DNA from: a virus
Reading direction: 5' to 3' (one strand)
Virus record (IMG/VR): IMGVR_UViG_3300049783_001712
Location: 1-32,270 of that record
Length of the DNA: 32,270 nucleotides
Part shown: one piece after another, positions 24,650 to 30,499 of the stretch
Layout of the letters: the number at the start of each line of letters is the position of its first letter
Position numbering within the stretch: position 1 is the stretch's first letter
Notes under the pieces: model-generated
Database searches by the model: none
Seen by the model: the letters and a program-made list of their open reading frames with translations, nothing else
What the model was told of the DNA's origin: nothing
Program-made: the position numbers and the translations under genes

Positions 24650-25188
24650 GAGTTTTGTCTAAGGATATTTAATTCATCTACTGTTAAACTACCCAATCCT
24701 GTTTTATTAATCTTATCTAAGATATCATCTATTGATGGAGCAAAAGAATTAGCTATATTGAATTTCTCTGAATCACTGAACATATCATTTTCTTGGTGAG
24801 GTACTAATAAATTATTAGAAAATACACTACCATTTACTTCAGTAATATTAATAAAAATATCATTATAGAAACCATCCACCAATTTATTATATAAATACTC
24901 CATTTTATTTTTATTTTCATCAACCAAATAAATAGTTAATGCATCTTTTATGAACACGCTTACATTCTTAGTATTAATTAAAATGCCTAAATAACAATCT
25001 TTATCATATTGTATCTTAACAAAAGTGTTCTTTCTTTCAATGAATGTGAATGATGAAATATCTGAGTTTATATAAATATCCAATGGTTTATTTAATTTAT
25101 TATATGTGTCATATCTTAGATATACTACCTTAAATATAGCTAATAAAGCGATTCCTAATAAAATTCCTAATATATAATCCATATACAT
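24646..25188 (-). CDS. Membrane-anchored protein with a rhomboid-type C-terminal tail (DUF6576-like)
   Basis: The 180-residue protein begins with a single membrane segment (residues about 4-25, YILGILLGIALLAIFKVVYL) followed by Arg, so the rest should be cytoplasmic. The middle is a beta-rich soluble domain (about 45-125). The last 30 residues, beginning SIDDILDKINKTGLGSLTV and going on to DELNILRQNS, match the short C-terminal tail I know from Bacteroidetes rhomboid proteases (DUF6576: I-L-D-K-I-x-x-x-G-x-x-SLT-x-x-E-x-x-x-L-x-x-x-S). The phage rhomboid encoded 13 bases upstream lacks this tail, so the domain appears to have moved to a separate partner. The function of the tail is unknown; partner or substrate presentation is inferred. 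Confidence 0.75.
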   Translation of the reverse strand: MYMDYILGILLGIALLAIFKVVYLRYDTYNKLNKPLDIYINSDISSFTFIERKNTFVKIQYDKDCYLGILINTKNVSVFIKDALTIYLVDENKNKMEYLYNKLVDGFYNDIFINITEVNGSVFSNNLLVPHQENDMFSDSEKFNIANSFAPSIDDILDKINKTGLGSLTVDELNILRQNS

Positions 25189-25201
25189 TATATATAAATA
25201 T

Positions 25202-25795
25202 TTATCTATGTTTTCTTAAAAAGAATATATAAAAAGCTGAGCCGACTACTGCTCCTGCTACATGAACTAAATGCCCGATCCCATCTAATATGGGAAAAAA
25301 TATATTATATATCTCATACACTAACATAAAACCTACCACAACCCCAAGTTTAGCTGGAATTAAACCAAAGATAAATACTTTTTGTTTTGGGATCATAACA
25401 GCTAAGGCGGTTATGATCCCAAATATAGCACCACTCGCCCCAAGTGCGGGGAGGGTGGGGGTATCAAATACATGAAATGCAATATTTGCTAAAACCCCTG
25501 ATACTAAATACATGGTTAGAAATTTATATTTACCAAATTTAATTTCTATAAAAATACCAAAGAAAAATAGTACCAACATATTCATTAATAAATGGACAAA
25601 ACTACCATGTAAAAAACATGCCGTGAAATACTGAAAAATCCAATGTGATTCTGATGCTACGGGATGTAACATAAATAAGTTAGTAATAAAAGGTGATATA
25701 GATTGTAATATAAATATACCTACGTTAATCATAATTAACATATAAGTCAGATAGATAGAACCCCATCTATCTCTTAATTGGAAATTTTTAAACAT
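25202..25795 (-). CDS. Rhomboid family intramembrane serine protease
   Basis: The 197-residue protein is nearly all membrane segments and carries every rhomboid signature: HGSFVHLLMNML (His63, His68 and Asn72, equivalent to the oxyanion-hole residues His150/Asn154 of GlpG), the catalytic motif GASG with Ser121, and HLVHVAGAVVG with the catalytic His178 and the helix-packing glycines. Six transmembrane helices fit the length. Rhomboids cut membrane proteins within or near their transmembrane segment. The N-terminus (MFKNFQLRDRWGSIYLTYMLIMINVGIF) is like that of Bacteroidetes rhomboids, which suggests acquisition from a host. It lies in the middle of a three-gene operon, 23 bases after the PAS gene and 13 before the tail-bearing membrane protein. 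Confidence 0.92.
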   Translation of the reverse strand: MFKNFQLRDRWGSIYLTYMLIMINVGIFILQSISPFITNLFMLHPVASESHWIFQYFTACFLHGSFVHLLMNMLVLFFFGIFIEIKFGKYKFLTMYLVSGVLANIAFHVFDTPTLPALGASGAIFGIITALAVMIPKQKVFIFGLIPAKLGVVVGFMLVYEIYNIFFPILDGIGHLVHVAGAVVGSAFYIFFLRKHR

Positions 25796-25818
25796 TATGT
25801 GATTTTTTAATGGATTAA

Positions 25819-26673
25819 TTATTCAATGGATTTGATATAATTTAAATACTCTTTATTATGCCAAACCCCAAGATACCCAACTAAGGTATCATTTTGATTT
25901 AACAAAGGTATTAATAAAATATAAGATAATTCAGATTCACCATTCTTTTTTCTGAGATCGGTTTTTTGAATACTAATTAAGTTATCTTCATGAAATAAAT
26001 TTTTATCAGGAAATAACTCAAATATATGTTTCTTATTTATAACCTCATCCACTAAATAACCTGATCGTTTTTCGGCGGTAGTATTAAATTCTGTGATGAT
26101 TCCTTTTATATCTATGGATATTACCGAACCTGGATAAGCATCTAATATTCTATTTTTTCCTGATATAAAGCACCGTAATTTATCACTAAGTTCTAATTCA
26201 TGTGTGATATCACTACCAAATAACATAATCATTTGTTCTTCTTCTAAATTAACAGCACCCCATTTTATATATATCACATCCCCACTATTATTTAAAATTC
26301 TAATTATAATTTCGTTACTATCATCGTTAGTAACACCTTTACATTTCTTTAACTTTTTAACGTACCTCTTGAAAATCTTCACATCATCGGGATGTATATA
26401 ATCTACCATATTAGTTCCAACACACTCCGAGGTCGAACATGATAATAAACTTAATAAACACGCATTAGCTCTTATTAAAGTTTTATCATATCCCATAATA
26501 ACATATGGTAATGGTATTTTATTGAAATATCTAGTTAGTTGGTGTAATTCTTTTTTAATTATTAAATTCTTTGTGATTAATTCTGACTTTAATTGGTCTA
26601 ATATATTTATCACTCCAGTATCAATTGATTTGGAATTTCGCTTTTTTTTGATATTCAATAATTTTCTCCACAT
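25819..26673 (-). CDS. Tandem PAS-domain protein without output domain
   Basis: The 284-residue protein has a basic N-terminus (WRKLLNIKKKRNSK), a helix, then two PAS domains at about 50-158 and 170-275. PAS1 shows PLPYVIMGYDKTLIRANACL, then DYIHPDD and WGAVNLEE. PAS2 is more typical: YPGSVISIDIKGIITEFN, EKRSGYLVDEV, then a LRKKNGESELS-type strand and GYLGVWHN. No histidine kinase, GGDEF, HTH or phosphatase domain follows, so it can only act by binding a partner. PAS domains sense ligands, redox state or light, or mediate dimerisation; the ligand cannot be deduced. It is the first gene of the operon with the rhomboid protease and has an AT-rich box at 26704-26714. Confidence 0.85.
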   Translation of the reverse strand: MWRKLLNIKKKRNSKSIDTGVINILDQLKSELITKNLIIKKELHQLTRYFNKIPLPYVIMGYDKTLIRANACLLSLLSCSTSECVGTNMVDYIHPDDVKIFKRYVKKLKKCKGVTNDDSNEIIIRILNNSGDVIYIKWGAVNLEEEQMIMLFGSDITHELELSDKLRCFISGKNRILDAYPGSVISIDIKGIITEFNTTAEKRSGYLVDEVINKKHIFELFPDKNLFHEDNLISIQKTDLRKKNGESELSYILLIPLLNQNDTLVGYLGVWHNKEYLNYIKSIE

Positions 26674-26703
26674 TAGATAATAAGTAATAATCGTCAGTTT
26701 TCC

Positions 26704-26714
26704 TTATATATAAA
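26704..26714 (-). promoter_or_regulatory. TTTATATATAA motif upstream of the PAS/rhomboid operon
   Basis: The minus strand carries TTTATATATAA about 31 bases upstream of the start at 26673, the same distance as for the related boxes at 3228, 3944 and 27085. It is the most likely promoter of the three-gene operon. Confidence 0.3.
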
Positions 26715-26814
26715 AAAAATATATACAACATATCATATTTATGTATAGAAAATCCTGAATAGTGATAATAAACTAAGGCCAATTTATTAAATCCATTAAT
26801 TATATATAATAGTA

Positions 26815-27054
26815 TTAGTTTTCTGAAATGTCTGATCCTAATTTAACTCGGATAGAATCTTCTATCCCACTCTTAATATTATCTATTTCTGATGAAGAAA
26901 TATCATATTTATTAAAAATTTCTTCTTGGCTATCAACAAGGTTTTGAATTTGAGTAGCGTCCGTACTACCCGAGTCCATAGTTTGTAGGATATCATCAAT
27001 TGATTCTGTGATTTCTTGATAAGCTAAATAAGCTTGATATCTATGTAATTTCAT
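26815..27054 (-). CDS. Small acidic helical protein, 79 aa
   Basis: The protein starts MKLHRYQAYLAYQEITESID and is then rich in Asp, Glu, Ser and Ile, predicted as two or three amphipathic helices. No family is recognised. It is divergent to the L12-like gene; the 86 bases between them hold its candidate promoter box at 27085-27095. Confidence 0.6.
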   Translation of the reverse strand: MKLHRYQAYLAYQEITESIDDILQTMDSGSTDATQIQNLVDSQEEIFNKYDISSSEIDNIKSGIEDSIRVKLGSDISEN

Positions 27055-27084
27055 GTTATGTTAGTTATAATTTTTTAACTTATT

Positions 27085-27095
27085 CTATATATTAA
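27085..27095 (-). promoter_or_regulatory. TTAATATATAG motif, candidate promoter for the 79-aa gene
   Basis: The minus strand reads TTAATATATAG, 10 of 11 bases identical to the boxes at 3228 and 3944, and lies 31 bases upstream of the start at 27054. Confidence 0.35.
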
Positions 27096-27140
27096 GTAAA
27101 ATAATACAAAATATCATTTTTTTTTCATTATATTTGTCAA

Positions 27141-27614
27141 ATGGGAAAACAATATAACATAAGAGCACCTCACGGAATTACATCAAAGTTAATGGCGGTT
27201 AAAGCAATAAAAAGGTTAACAGAGCTAGGCTTAAAAGAGGCTAAGTCTAAAATTGATGATCTACTAGAAGGTGATATACACGTAATGGTAGAATTTAATA
27301 CGAGTGATCTATCCGAGAATGAGATTAAAGAAATGGTTGGAGAAGCACAGGCAGCAGGTGTTGTATTTAGTAATGATAGAGAGAGAAATTTAAATATAGC
27401 ATTAACATTATTCAAAGTAATAGTACCAACTGCAAGAACTCTATATAGAGTTATTACGGGAACATATGAAGTATTAGATAATAATGTCTTGAAATTAAAT
27501 ATAAAAGAGGGCACTAAAGAAGATATCACCGAATCACTTATAGTGGATGAGGAACTAAATAATATGGTTATTGTACTACCATTTACAAATTGCATACTTG
27601 AAGAAAATATATAA
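27141..27614 (+). CDS. Protein with ribosomal L7/L12 C-terminal-like domain
   Basis: Residues about 12-78 match the C-terminal domain of bL12: KLMAVKAIKRLTELGLKEAK, with the GLKEAK core of the factor-binding helix, followed by an acidic linker, a second helix (SENEIKEMVGEAQAAG) and a final strand (VVFSND). In bL12 this domain recruits elongation and release factors to the ribosomal stalk. The L12 N-terminal dimerisation domain is missing, so it could not replace bL12 in the stalk directly. Residues 80-157 form an unrecognised second domain (FKVIVPTARTLYRVITGTYEV). The fold also occurs in adaptor proteins such as ClpS, so a different partner is possible. The gene is the first of a plus-strand run. 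Confidence 0.78.
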   Translation: MGKQYNIRAPHGITSKLMAVKAIKRLTELGLKEAKSKIDDLLEGDIHVMVEFNTSDLSENEIKEMVGEAQAAGVVFSNDRERNLNIALTLFKVIVPTARTLYRVITGTYEVLDNNVLKLNIKEGTKEDITESLIVDEELNNMVIVLPFTNCILEENI

Positions 27615-27617
27615 ATT

Positions 27618-27833
27618 ATGAATAACATGACAGATATAAAAAAAACAACACCGACAGTAGAAGGAGCGGGGTATGTTATCAAAACAAATAAAGGAACTAG
27701 CTATATCGCAGAATATGTGGATGGTATATTTTTTGTGGGGCAAGCACAACATGAGCGTCAAATAGGATGGGAAAGTTCTGATACTAAAGAAGAAGTTGTA
27801 ATGACTTGGAAATATGTTCATGATCATAATTAA
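27618..27833 (+). CDS. Small beta-rich unknown protein, 71 aa
   Basis: It begins three bases after the stop of the L12-like gene, so the two are almost certainly co-transcribed. The sequence (GAGYVIKTNKGTSYIAEYVDGIFFVGQAQ) alternates polar and hydrophobic residues as in a small beta sheet. No family is recognised. The longer minus-strand frames over the same bases have poor composition and are ignored. Confidence 0.6.
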   Translation: MNNMTDIKKTTPTVEGAGYVIKTNKGTSYIAEYVDGIFFVGQAQHERQIGWESSDTKEEVVMTWKYVHDHN

Positions 27834-27905
27834 ATTAATAAATAAACTTTTTGAAATAAATTAATATAAATAGTCAAATAAATAAACAATTAAAATTATG
27901 AAATT

Positions 27906-28187
27906 ATGAAAAAATTAGTATTAACACTTACAATCGTATTATTATCATTGACTGCATTTAGTCAATCAACCGAAGCTGAACCTCACATGAGGTTAGTAGA
28001 CACAAAAGATTTACCCATTGGTGAAAGCTTTATTGTACTCCCATTAGATGGAACAGTTGCGTTCGCAGGAATCATCAGTGATGAAACTATTCAACACATG
28101 CCTACCAACACACCTTTTATTTTAAAAGTAACAGGTCGGGATTCAATTAAATTCAATGTATATGACAATAAATCAGTTGAAAAATAA
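27906..28187 (+). CDS. Small exported protein with signal peptide, 93 aa
   Basis: Residues 1-20 (MKKLVLTLTIVLLSLTAFSQ) form a classic Sec signal peptide with the AFSQ end typical of Flavobacteriia. The mature part of about 73 residues is beta-rich (GESFIVLPLDGTVAFAGIISDE) and has no Cys. It should be periplasmic or attached to the outer membrane. I chose the ATG at 27906 over the in-frame-unrelated ATG seven bases earlier because it gives the lysine pair of the signal. A strong terminator follows. A role in exclusion or lysis is possible for a phage periplasmic protein, but nothing shows it. Confidence 0.75.
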   Translation: MKKLVLTLTIVLLSLTAFSQSTEAEPHMRLVDTKDLPIGESFIVLPLDGTVAFAGIISDETIQHMPTNTPFILKVTGRDSIKFNVYDNKSVEK

Positions 28188-28191
28188 TAAT

Positions 28192-28230
28192 AAAAAATCT
28201 CTCAGAATTTAAATTCTGAGAGATTTTTTT
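28192..28230. terminator. Rho-independent terminator after the exported-protein gene
   Basis: A perfect 19-bp inverted repeat, with CTCTCAGAATTT as the core of one arm (28192-28210 with 28211-28229), has an A-run on the left and a T-run on the right, so it may terminate in both directions. It begins five bases after the stop codon. Confidence 0.92.
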
Positions 28231-28241
28231 ATTACACAATT

Positions 28242-28334
28242 ATGGAAAAATTTAAAGACTTTACTAAAGCACTGTTGTTATCTATTTTAGTATGTGCTGC
28301 TATTATATGTGTTTCATATTTAATATCAAGATAA
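28242..28334 (+). CDS. Small single-pass membrane protein, 30 aa
   Basis: The ORF starts in the context cacaattATG and encodes MEKFKDFTKALLLSILVCAA followed by IICVSYLISR. Residues 9-27 form one membrane helix with a positively charged N-terminal flank and a final Arg. It ends three bases before the next ATG. The start context is the same as for confirmed genes here. It could be a holin-like or accessory membrane peptide, but it is too short to assign. Confidence 0.55.
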   Translation: MEKFKDFTKALLLSILVCAAIICVSYLISR

Positions 28335-28337
28335 TAA

Positions 28338-28712
28338 ATGTTACTAAAAGACCTTACTAAAGAACAGTGTATTGAAATTGTTAAAATCATATACAGTGAT
28401 GGAGCAGAAAGTGGTTTATCGGAATTAACAGTTAGATACCAACCATATGATTGGAAAATGTATGAAGATGCTCGTGAATTATGGGTGATAGAATTTAAAG
28501 CTAACCTTTTCGCGGATCATATACATAATTCAATGGTTGAGATAGATAGTAAACTGAATTGTTGGTTCTCATATATACCAAAAACAGGATCGGGTGGTAG
28601 AGCATCTTTACCAACATATAATCAGTATTTCTTACAAAAAAAATTCAGAGAGTGGGGTATATATCCTAATATCGTTGAGCAACGAGAAGGTGAAATAGAT
28701 AAAATATTATAA
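28338..28712 (+). CDS. Unknown protein, 124 aa
   Basis: The sequence starts MLLKDLTKEQCIEIVKIIYS and has many aromatic residues (YQPYDWKMYEDARELWVIEF) and a Gly/Ser loop (KTGSGGRASLPTY). This kind of small alpha/beta phage protein is common but unassigned. It overlaps the end of the convergent gene at 28707 by six bases. Confidence 0.65.
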   Translation: MLLKDLTKEQCIEIVKIIYSDGAESGLSELTVRYQPYDWKMYEDARELWVIEFKANLFADHIHNSMVEIDSKLNCWFSYIPKTGSGGRASLPTYNQYFLQKKFREWGIYPNIVEQREGEIDKIL

Positions 28713-28979
28713 TGGTTTTGTTAAATCGGTTAGAAGTTCTTTACCAATACTACCTCTTTCTGATTCAGGTTTCCATGTAACTATATACCACATAAATCCC
28801 TTATAACTATAGATATTAACTAAACCTGCATCTTCTATCTCATCATATCCATCTACGGTATAATCATTAACCCAATTACCTTTTTTTTCTATTTCTTCCA
28901 TAGTAACAGTTGGTTTACCATCATTATAATAATGGAATTCTTCTTTAATATATTCGTTAAAATCTTTAATATTCTTCAT
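28707..28979 (-). CDS. Small protein with capsid-targeting-like N-terminus, 90 aa
   Basis: The protein begins MKNIKDFNEYIKEEFHYY, which fits the M-K-x-[LI]-K-x-F-[EN] start seen in the minus-strand proteins at 3916 and 12847 and resembles T4 MKTYQEFIAEA, including an acidic segment after the Phe. The body is a small acidic domain with several Trp/Tyr (GFMWYIVTWKPESE). It lies alone among plus-strand genes, which suits a small insertion. Confidence 0.65.
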   Translation of the reverse strand: MKNIKDFNEYIKEEFHYYNDGKPTVTMEEIEKKGNWVNDYTVDGYDEIEDAGLVNIYSYKGFMWYIVTWKPESERGSIGKELLTDLTKPL

Positions 28980-29018
28980 ACTGTTATATATTATTTTTTT
29001 TATACCAATAATTTCACA

Positions 29019-29026
29019 TATCTTTG
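29019..29026 (+). promoter_or_regulatory. Bacteroidetes-type -7 box (TATCTTTG)
   Basis: TATCTTTG matches TAnnTTTG and lies 22 bases upstream of the ATG at 29049. No clear TTTG is seen about 20 bases further upstream, only a T-run, so the promoter would be weak. It is placed to start the plus-strand run of small genes. Confidence 0.35.
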
Positions 29027-29048
29027 TGTTATTAATTAAACTAAGGTT

Positions 29049-29228
29049 ATGAAAACTAAATTTACATTAAAAAGAGTATTAATAGATAATATAATATTCA
29101 TAATATTATTCGGAGTTATGGCTATATGGGGAGATATCGAAAGGTGGGACGTGTTTTTACCAATATACTTTAGTGTGGTATTATTAACATGGGTAGTTTA
29201 CTTTGTAGAGAATCGAAAAACTAGCTAA
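29049..29228 (+). CDS. Small two-helix membrane protein, 59 aa
   Basis: The ORF starts in the context aaggttATG and encodes a protein with a basic N-terminus (MKTKFTLKR), a first membrane helix (NIIFIILFGVMAIW), a short polar loop with GDIERWD, and a second helix (VFLPIYFSVVLLTWVVYFV), ending in RKTS. It ends two bases before the next gene. The topology, with both ends inside, resembles small phage membrane proteins such as holins or exclusion proteins, but no family is recognised. Confidence 0.6.
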   Translation: MKTKFTLKRVLIDNIIFIILFGVMAIWGDIERWDVFLPIYFSVVLLTWVVYFVENRKTS

Positions 29229-29230
29229 TT

Positions 29231-29575
29231 ATGACACGCAATAAACTAATAATAAGAGTAGCTCATTTCTTCGGATTAATGAAAGACAGTTTTCATATCG
29301 ATGATGTTAAAATGCACATACCAAGTGAATATAATAAAAATCCTCTTGGGGATGATCCAATAGTCATTGCTGATATAAAAAAACAAATTCAAAACAAATT
29401 CAAATATAATAAAAAGTTCGAAAAAACATGTCACAAAGCTCATCAAGTATGGATTGTTTTACCAAGTAATGAAATGAAAATGTTACGATACAAAGAGGGA
29501 ACTCTGTTCTATCCTTGTGCTACTGATGATGCAATATGGAAAAGAAATGAGGTAATTAATGATGTATTAAATTAA
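29231..29575 (+). CDS. Basic unknown protein, 114 aa
   Basis: The protein begins MTRNKLIIRVAHFFGLMKDS and is rich in Lys, with a central basic stretch (KKQIQNKFKYNKKFEKTCHKAHQVW). Two Cys (in KTCHK and YPCAT) are too far apart for an obvious zinc site. It follows the membrane-protein gene after two bases. No known family is recognised. Confidence 0.65.
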   Translation: MTRNKLIIRVAHFFGLMKDSFHIDDVKMHIPSEYNKNPLGDDPIVIADIKKQIQNKFKYNKKFEKTCHKAHQVWIVLPSNEMKMLRYKEGTLFYPCATDDAIWKRNEVINDVLN

Positions 29576-29576
29576 T

Positions 29577-29720
29577 ATGATGCGAAATTTTACTTTATAC
29601 TTAAAAACAGTTCCATACATATTTATCAACTATTGTATAGTTTTCAAAAATTATACAGTTAGAATAGTATATGTTAGTGAGATAAGATCCGATCTTTCAT
29701 TATTAGAATTAAAATTATAA
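29577..29720 (+). CDS. Small unknown protein, 47 aa
   Basis: Two adjacent ATGs (29577, 29580) open a 47-codon frame starting MMRNFTLYLKTVPYIF. It begins one base after the previous stop and ends two bases before the next ATG, exactly filling the gap, which is the main reason for calling it. The sequence is hydrophobic in the middle (VPYIFINYCIVF) and may be membrane-associated. Confidence 0.45.
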   Translation: MMRNFTLYLKTVPYIFINYCIVFKNYTVRIVYVSEIRSDLSLLELKL

Positions 29721-29722
29721 AT

Positions 29723-30040
29723 ATGATAGAATTTCTTAAAAAAATGTGGTATAAATACTTCGTGGATCTTGAAATAAAAGATGATACGATGGAGAAACAA
29801 ATTAACATTGATATCCTATTCGATGTTGGTAATTTCAATAAGTGGTTTAATTCTGATGACAATGGATCATATGCCAATCCTGGTATATTCCTCAGATTAG
29901 ATAAATTATCAAGTGATATGATATATGATTATCTTAAATACTGTTATGTCACAGATGTTGAACATAAAATGGGTGGTGAGTATCGAATGCAATTTATCAA
30001 GTTTTATGAAGATATATGTAAAGATTGGAATGAAAGGTAA
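29723..30040 (+). CDS. Unknown protein, 105 aa
   Basis: The protein starts MIEFLKKMWYKYFVDLEIKD and has a mixed composition with a Gly/Asn loop (NSDDNGSYANPGIF) and a Tyr/Asp-rich helix (SSDMIYDYLKYCYV). Its last residues KDWNER recur as the first residues (MKDWNEK) of the gene at 30208. No known family. Confidence 0.65.
   Translation: MIEFLKKMWYKYFVDLEIKDDTMEKQINIDILFDVGNFNKWFNSDDNGSYANPGIFLRLDKLSSDMIYDYLKYCYVTDVEHKMGGEYRMQFIKFYEDICKDWNER
30020..30035. repeat. 16-bp direct repeat, left copy
   Basis: AAAGATTGGAATGAAA here encodes the end of the 105-aa protein and recurs at 30211-30226, where it encodes the start of the 94-aa protein. It may be the trace of a small duplication or recombination event between these genes. 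Confidence 0.7.
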
Positions 30041-30058
30041 ATAATAAATAATATTAAT

Positions 30059-30211
30059 ATGAACGAAGCACAGAAATATTTACTCAAAAACAACCTAGAT
30101 GATGTCGTTTTAAACGCTATGGATTATCCTGAAAATACTCCCCAAAATACAAAAAAATGGATCTACCTAAGTGATATGTTAATGAAATTCAAATATCACA
30201 AAAAGGTATGA
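30059..30211 (+). CDS. Small unknown protein, 50 aa
   Basis: The ORF starts MNEAQKYLLKNNLDDVVLNA and ends with a TGA that overlaps the next ATG (ATGA at 30208-30211), indicating coupled translation. It is helical and charged with a central Pro/Asn turn (YPENTPQNTKKW). No family is recognised. Confidence 0.6.
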   Translation: MNEAQKYLLKNNLDDVVLNAMDYPENTPQNTKKWIYLSDMLMKFKYHKKV

Positions 30212-30492
30212 AAGATTGGAATGAAAAGGATTTATTAAAAGATCTATTAGATGAATTAGGTTTTAAAGTACTTAAAGATGATGGACAGTACGGTAAAGCT
30301 ATTGATAAAAGAACCAATGGAATGACTGTATTACATTGGAACAGAGAAGGAAACTCTATCACATATTTTGGAGATAAACTTGAAGATAATATGGTCTTTA
30401 CTATAGGAAAGGATGGTGGTACACGCTATGCATTTAATGGATATGTGTATAATGAAGAAGATCTCAGGAAAGTATTAAGCTTAACATGGTAA
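30208..30492 (+). CDS. Unknown protein, 94 aa
   Basis: The protein begins MKDWNEKDLLKDLLDELGFK and has a beta-rich middle with Gly turns (GNSITYFGDKLEDNMVFTIG) and a C-terminal helix (NEEDLRKVLSL). The start overlaps the preceding stop by four bases. A 16-bp direct repeat shared with the gene two places upstream covers its first codons. No family is recognised. Confidence 0.65.
   Translation: MKDWNEKDLLKDLLDELGFKVLKDDGQYGKAIDKRTNGMTVLHWNREGNSITYFGDKLEDNMVFTIGKDGGTRYAFNGYVYNEEDLRKVLSLTW
30211..30226. repeat. 16-bp direct repeat, right copy
   Basis: This copy is identical to 30020-30035 and codes for the first residues of the 94-aa protein. Confidence 0.7.
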
Positions 30493-30499
30493 AATAGAT

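Noticed and set aside
27129-27136. TATATTTG as a host-type promoter for the L12-like gene
   Set aside because: It ends only four bases before the ATG, so the transcript would have no leader, and there is no TTTG at the expected distance upstream.
27170-27682. 170-aa minus-strand ORF opposite the L12-like gene
   Set aside because: It is a shadow: Ser/Ile-rich composition, no plausible start context, and the plus strand encodes a recognisable L12-like domain.
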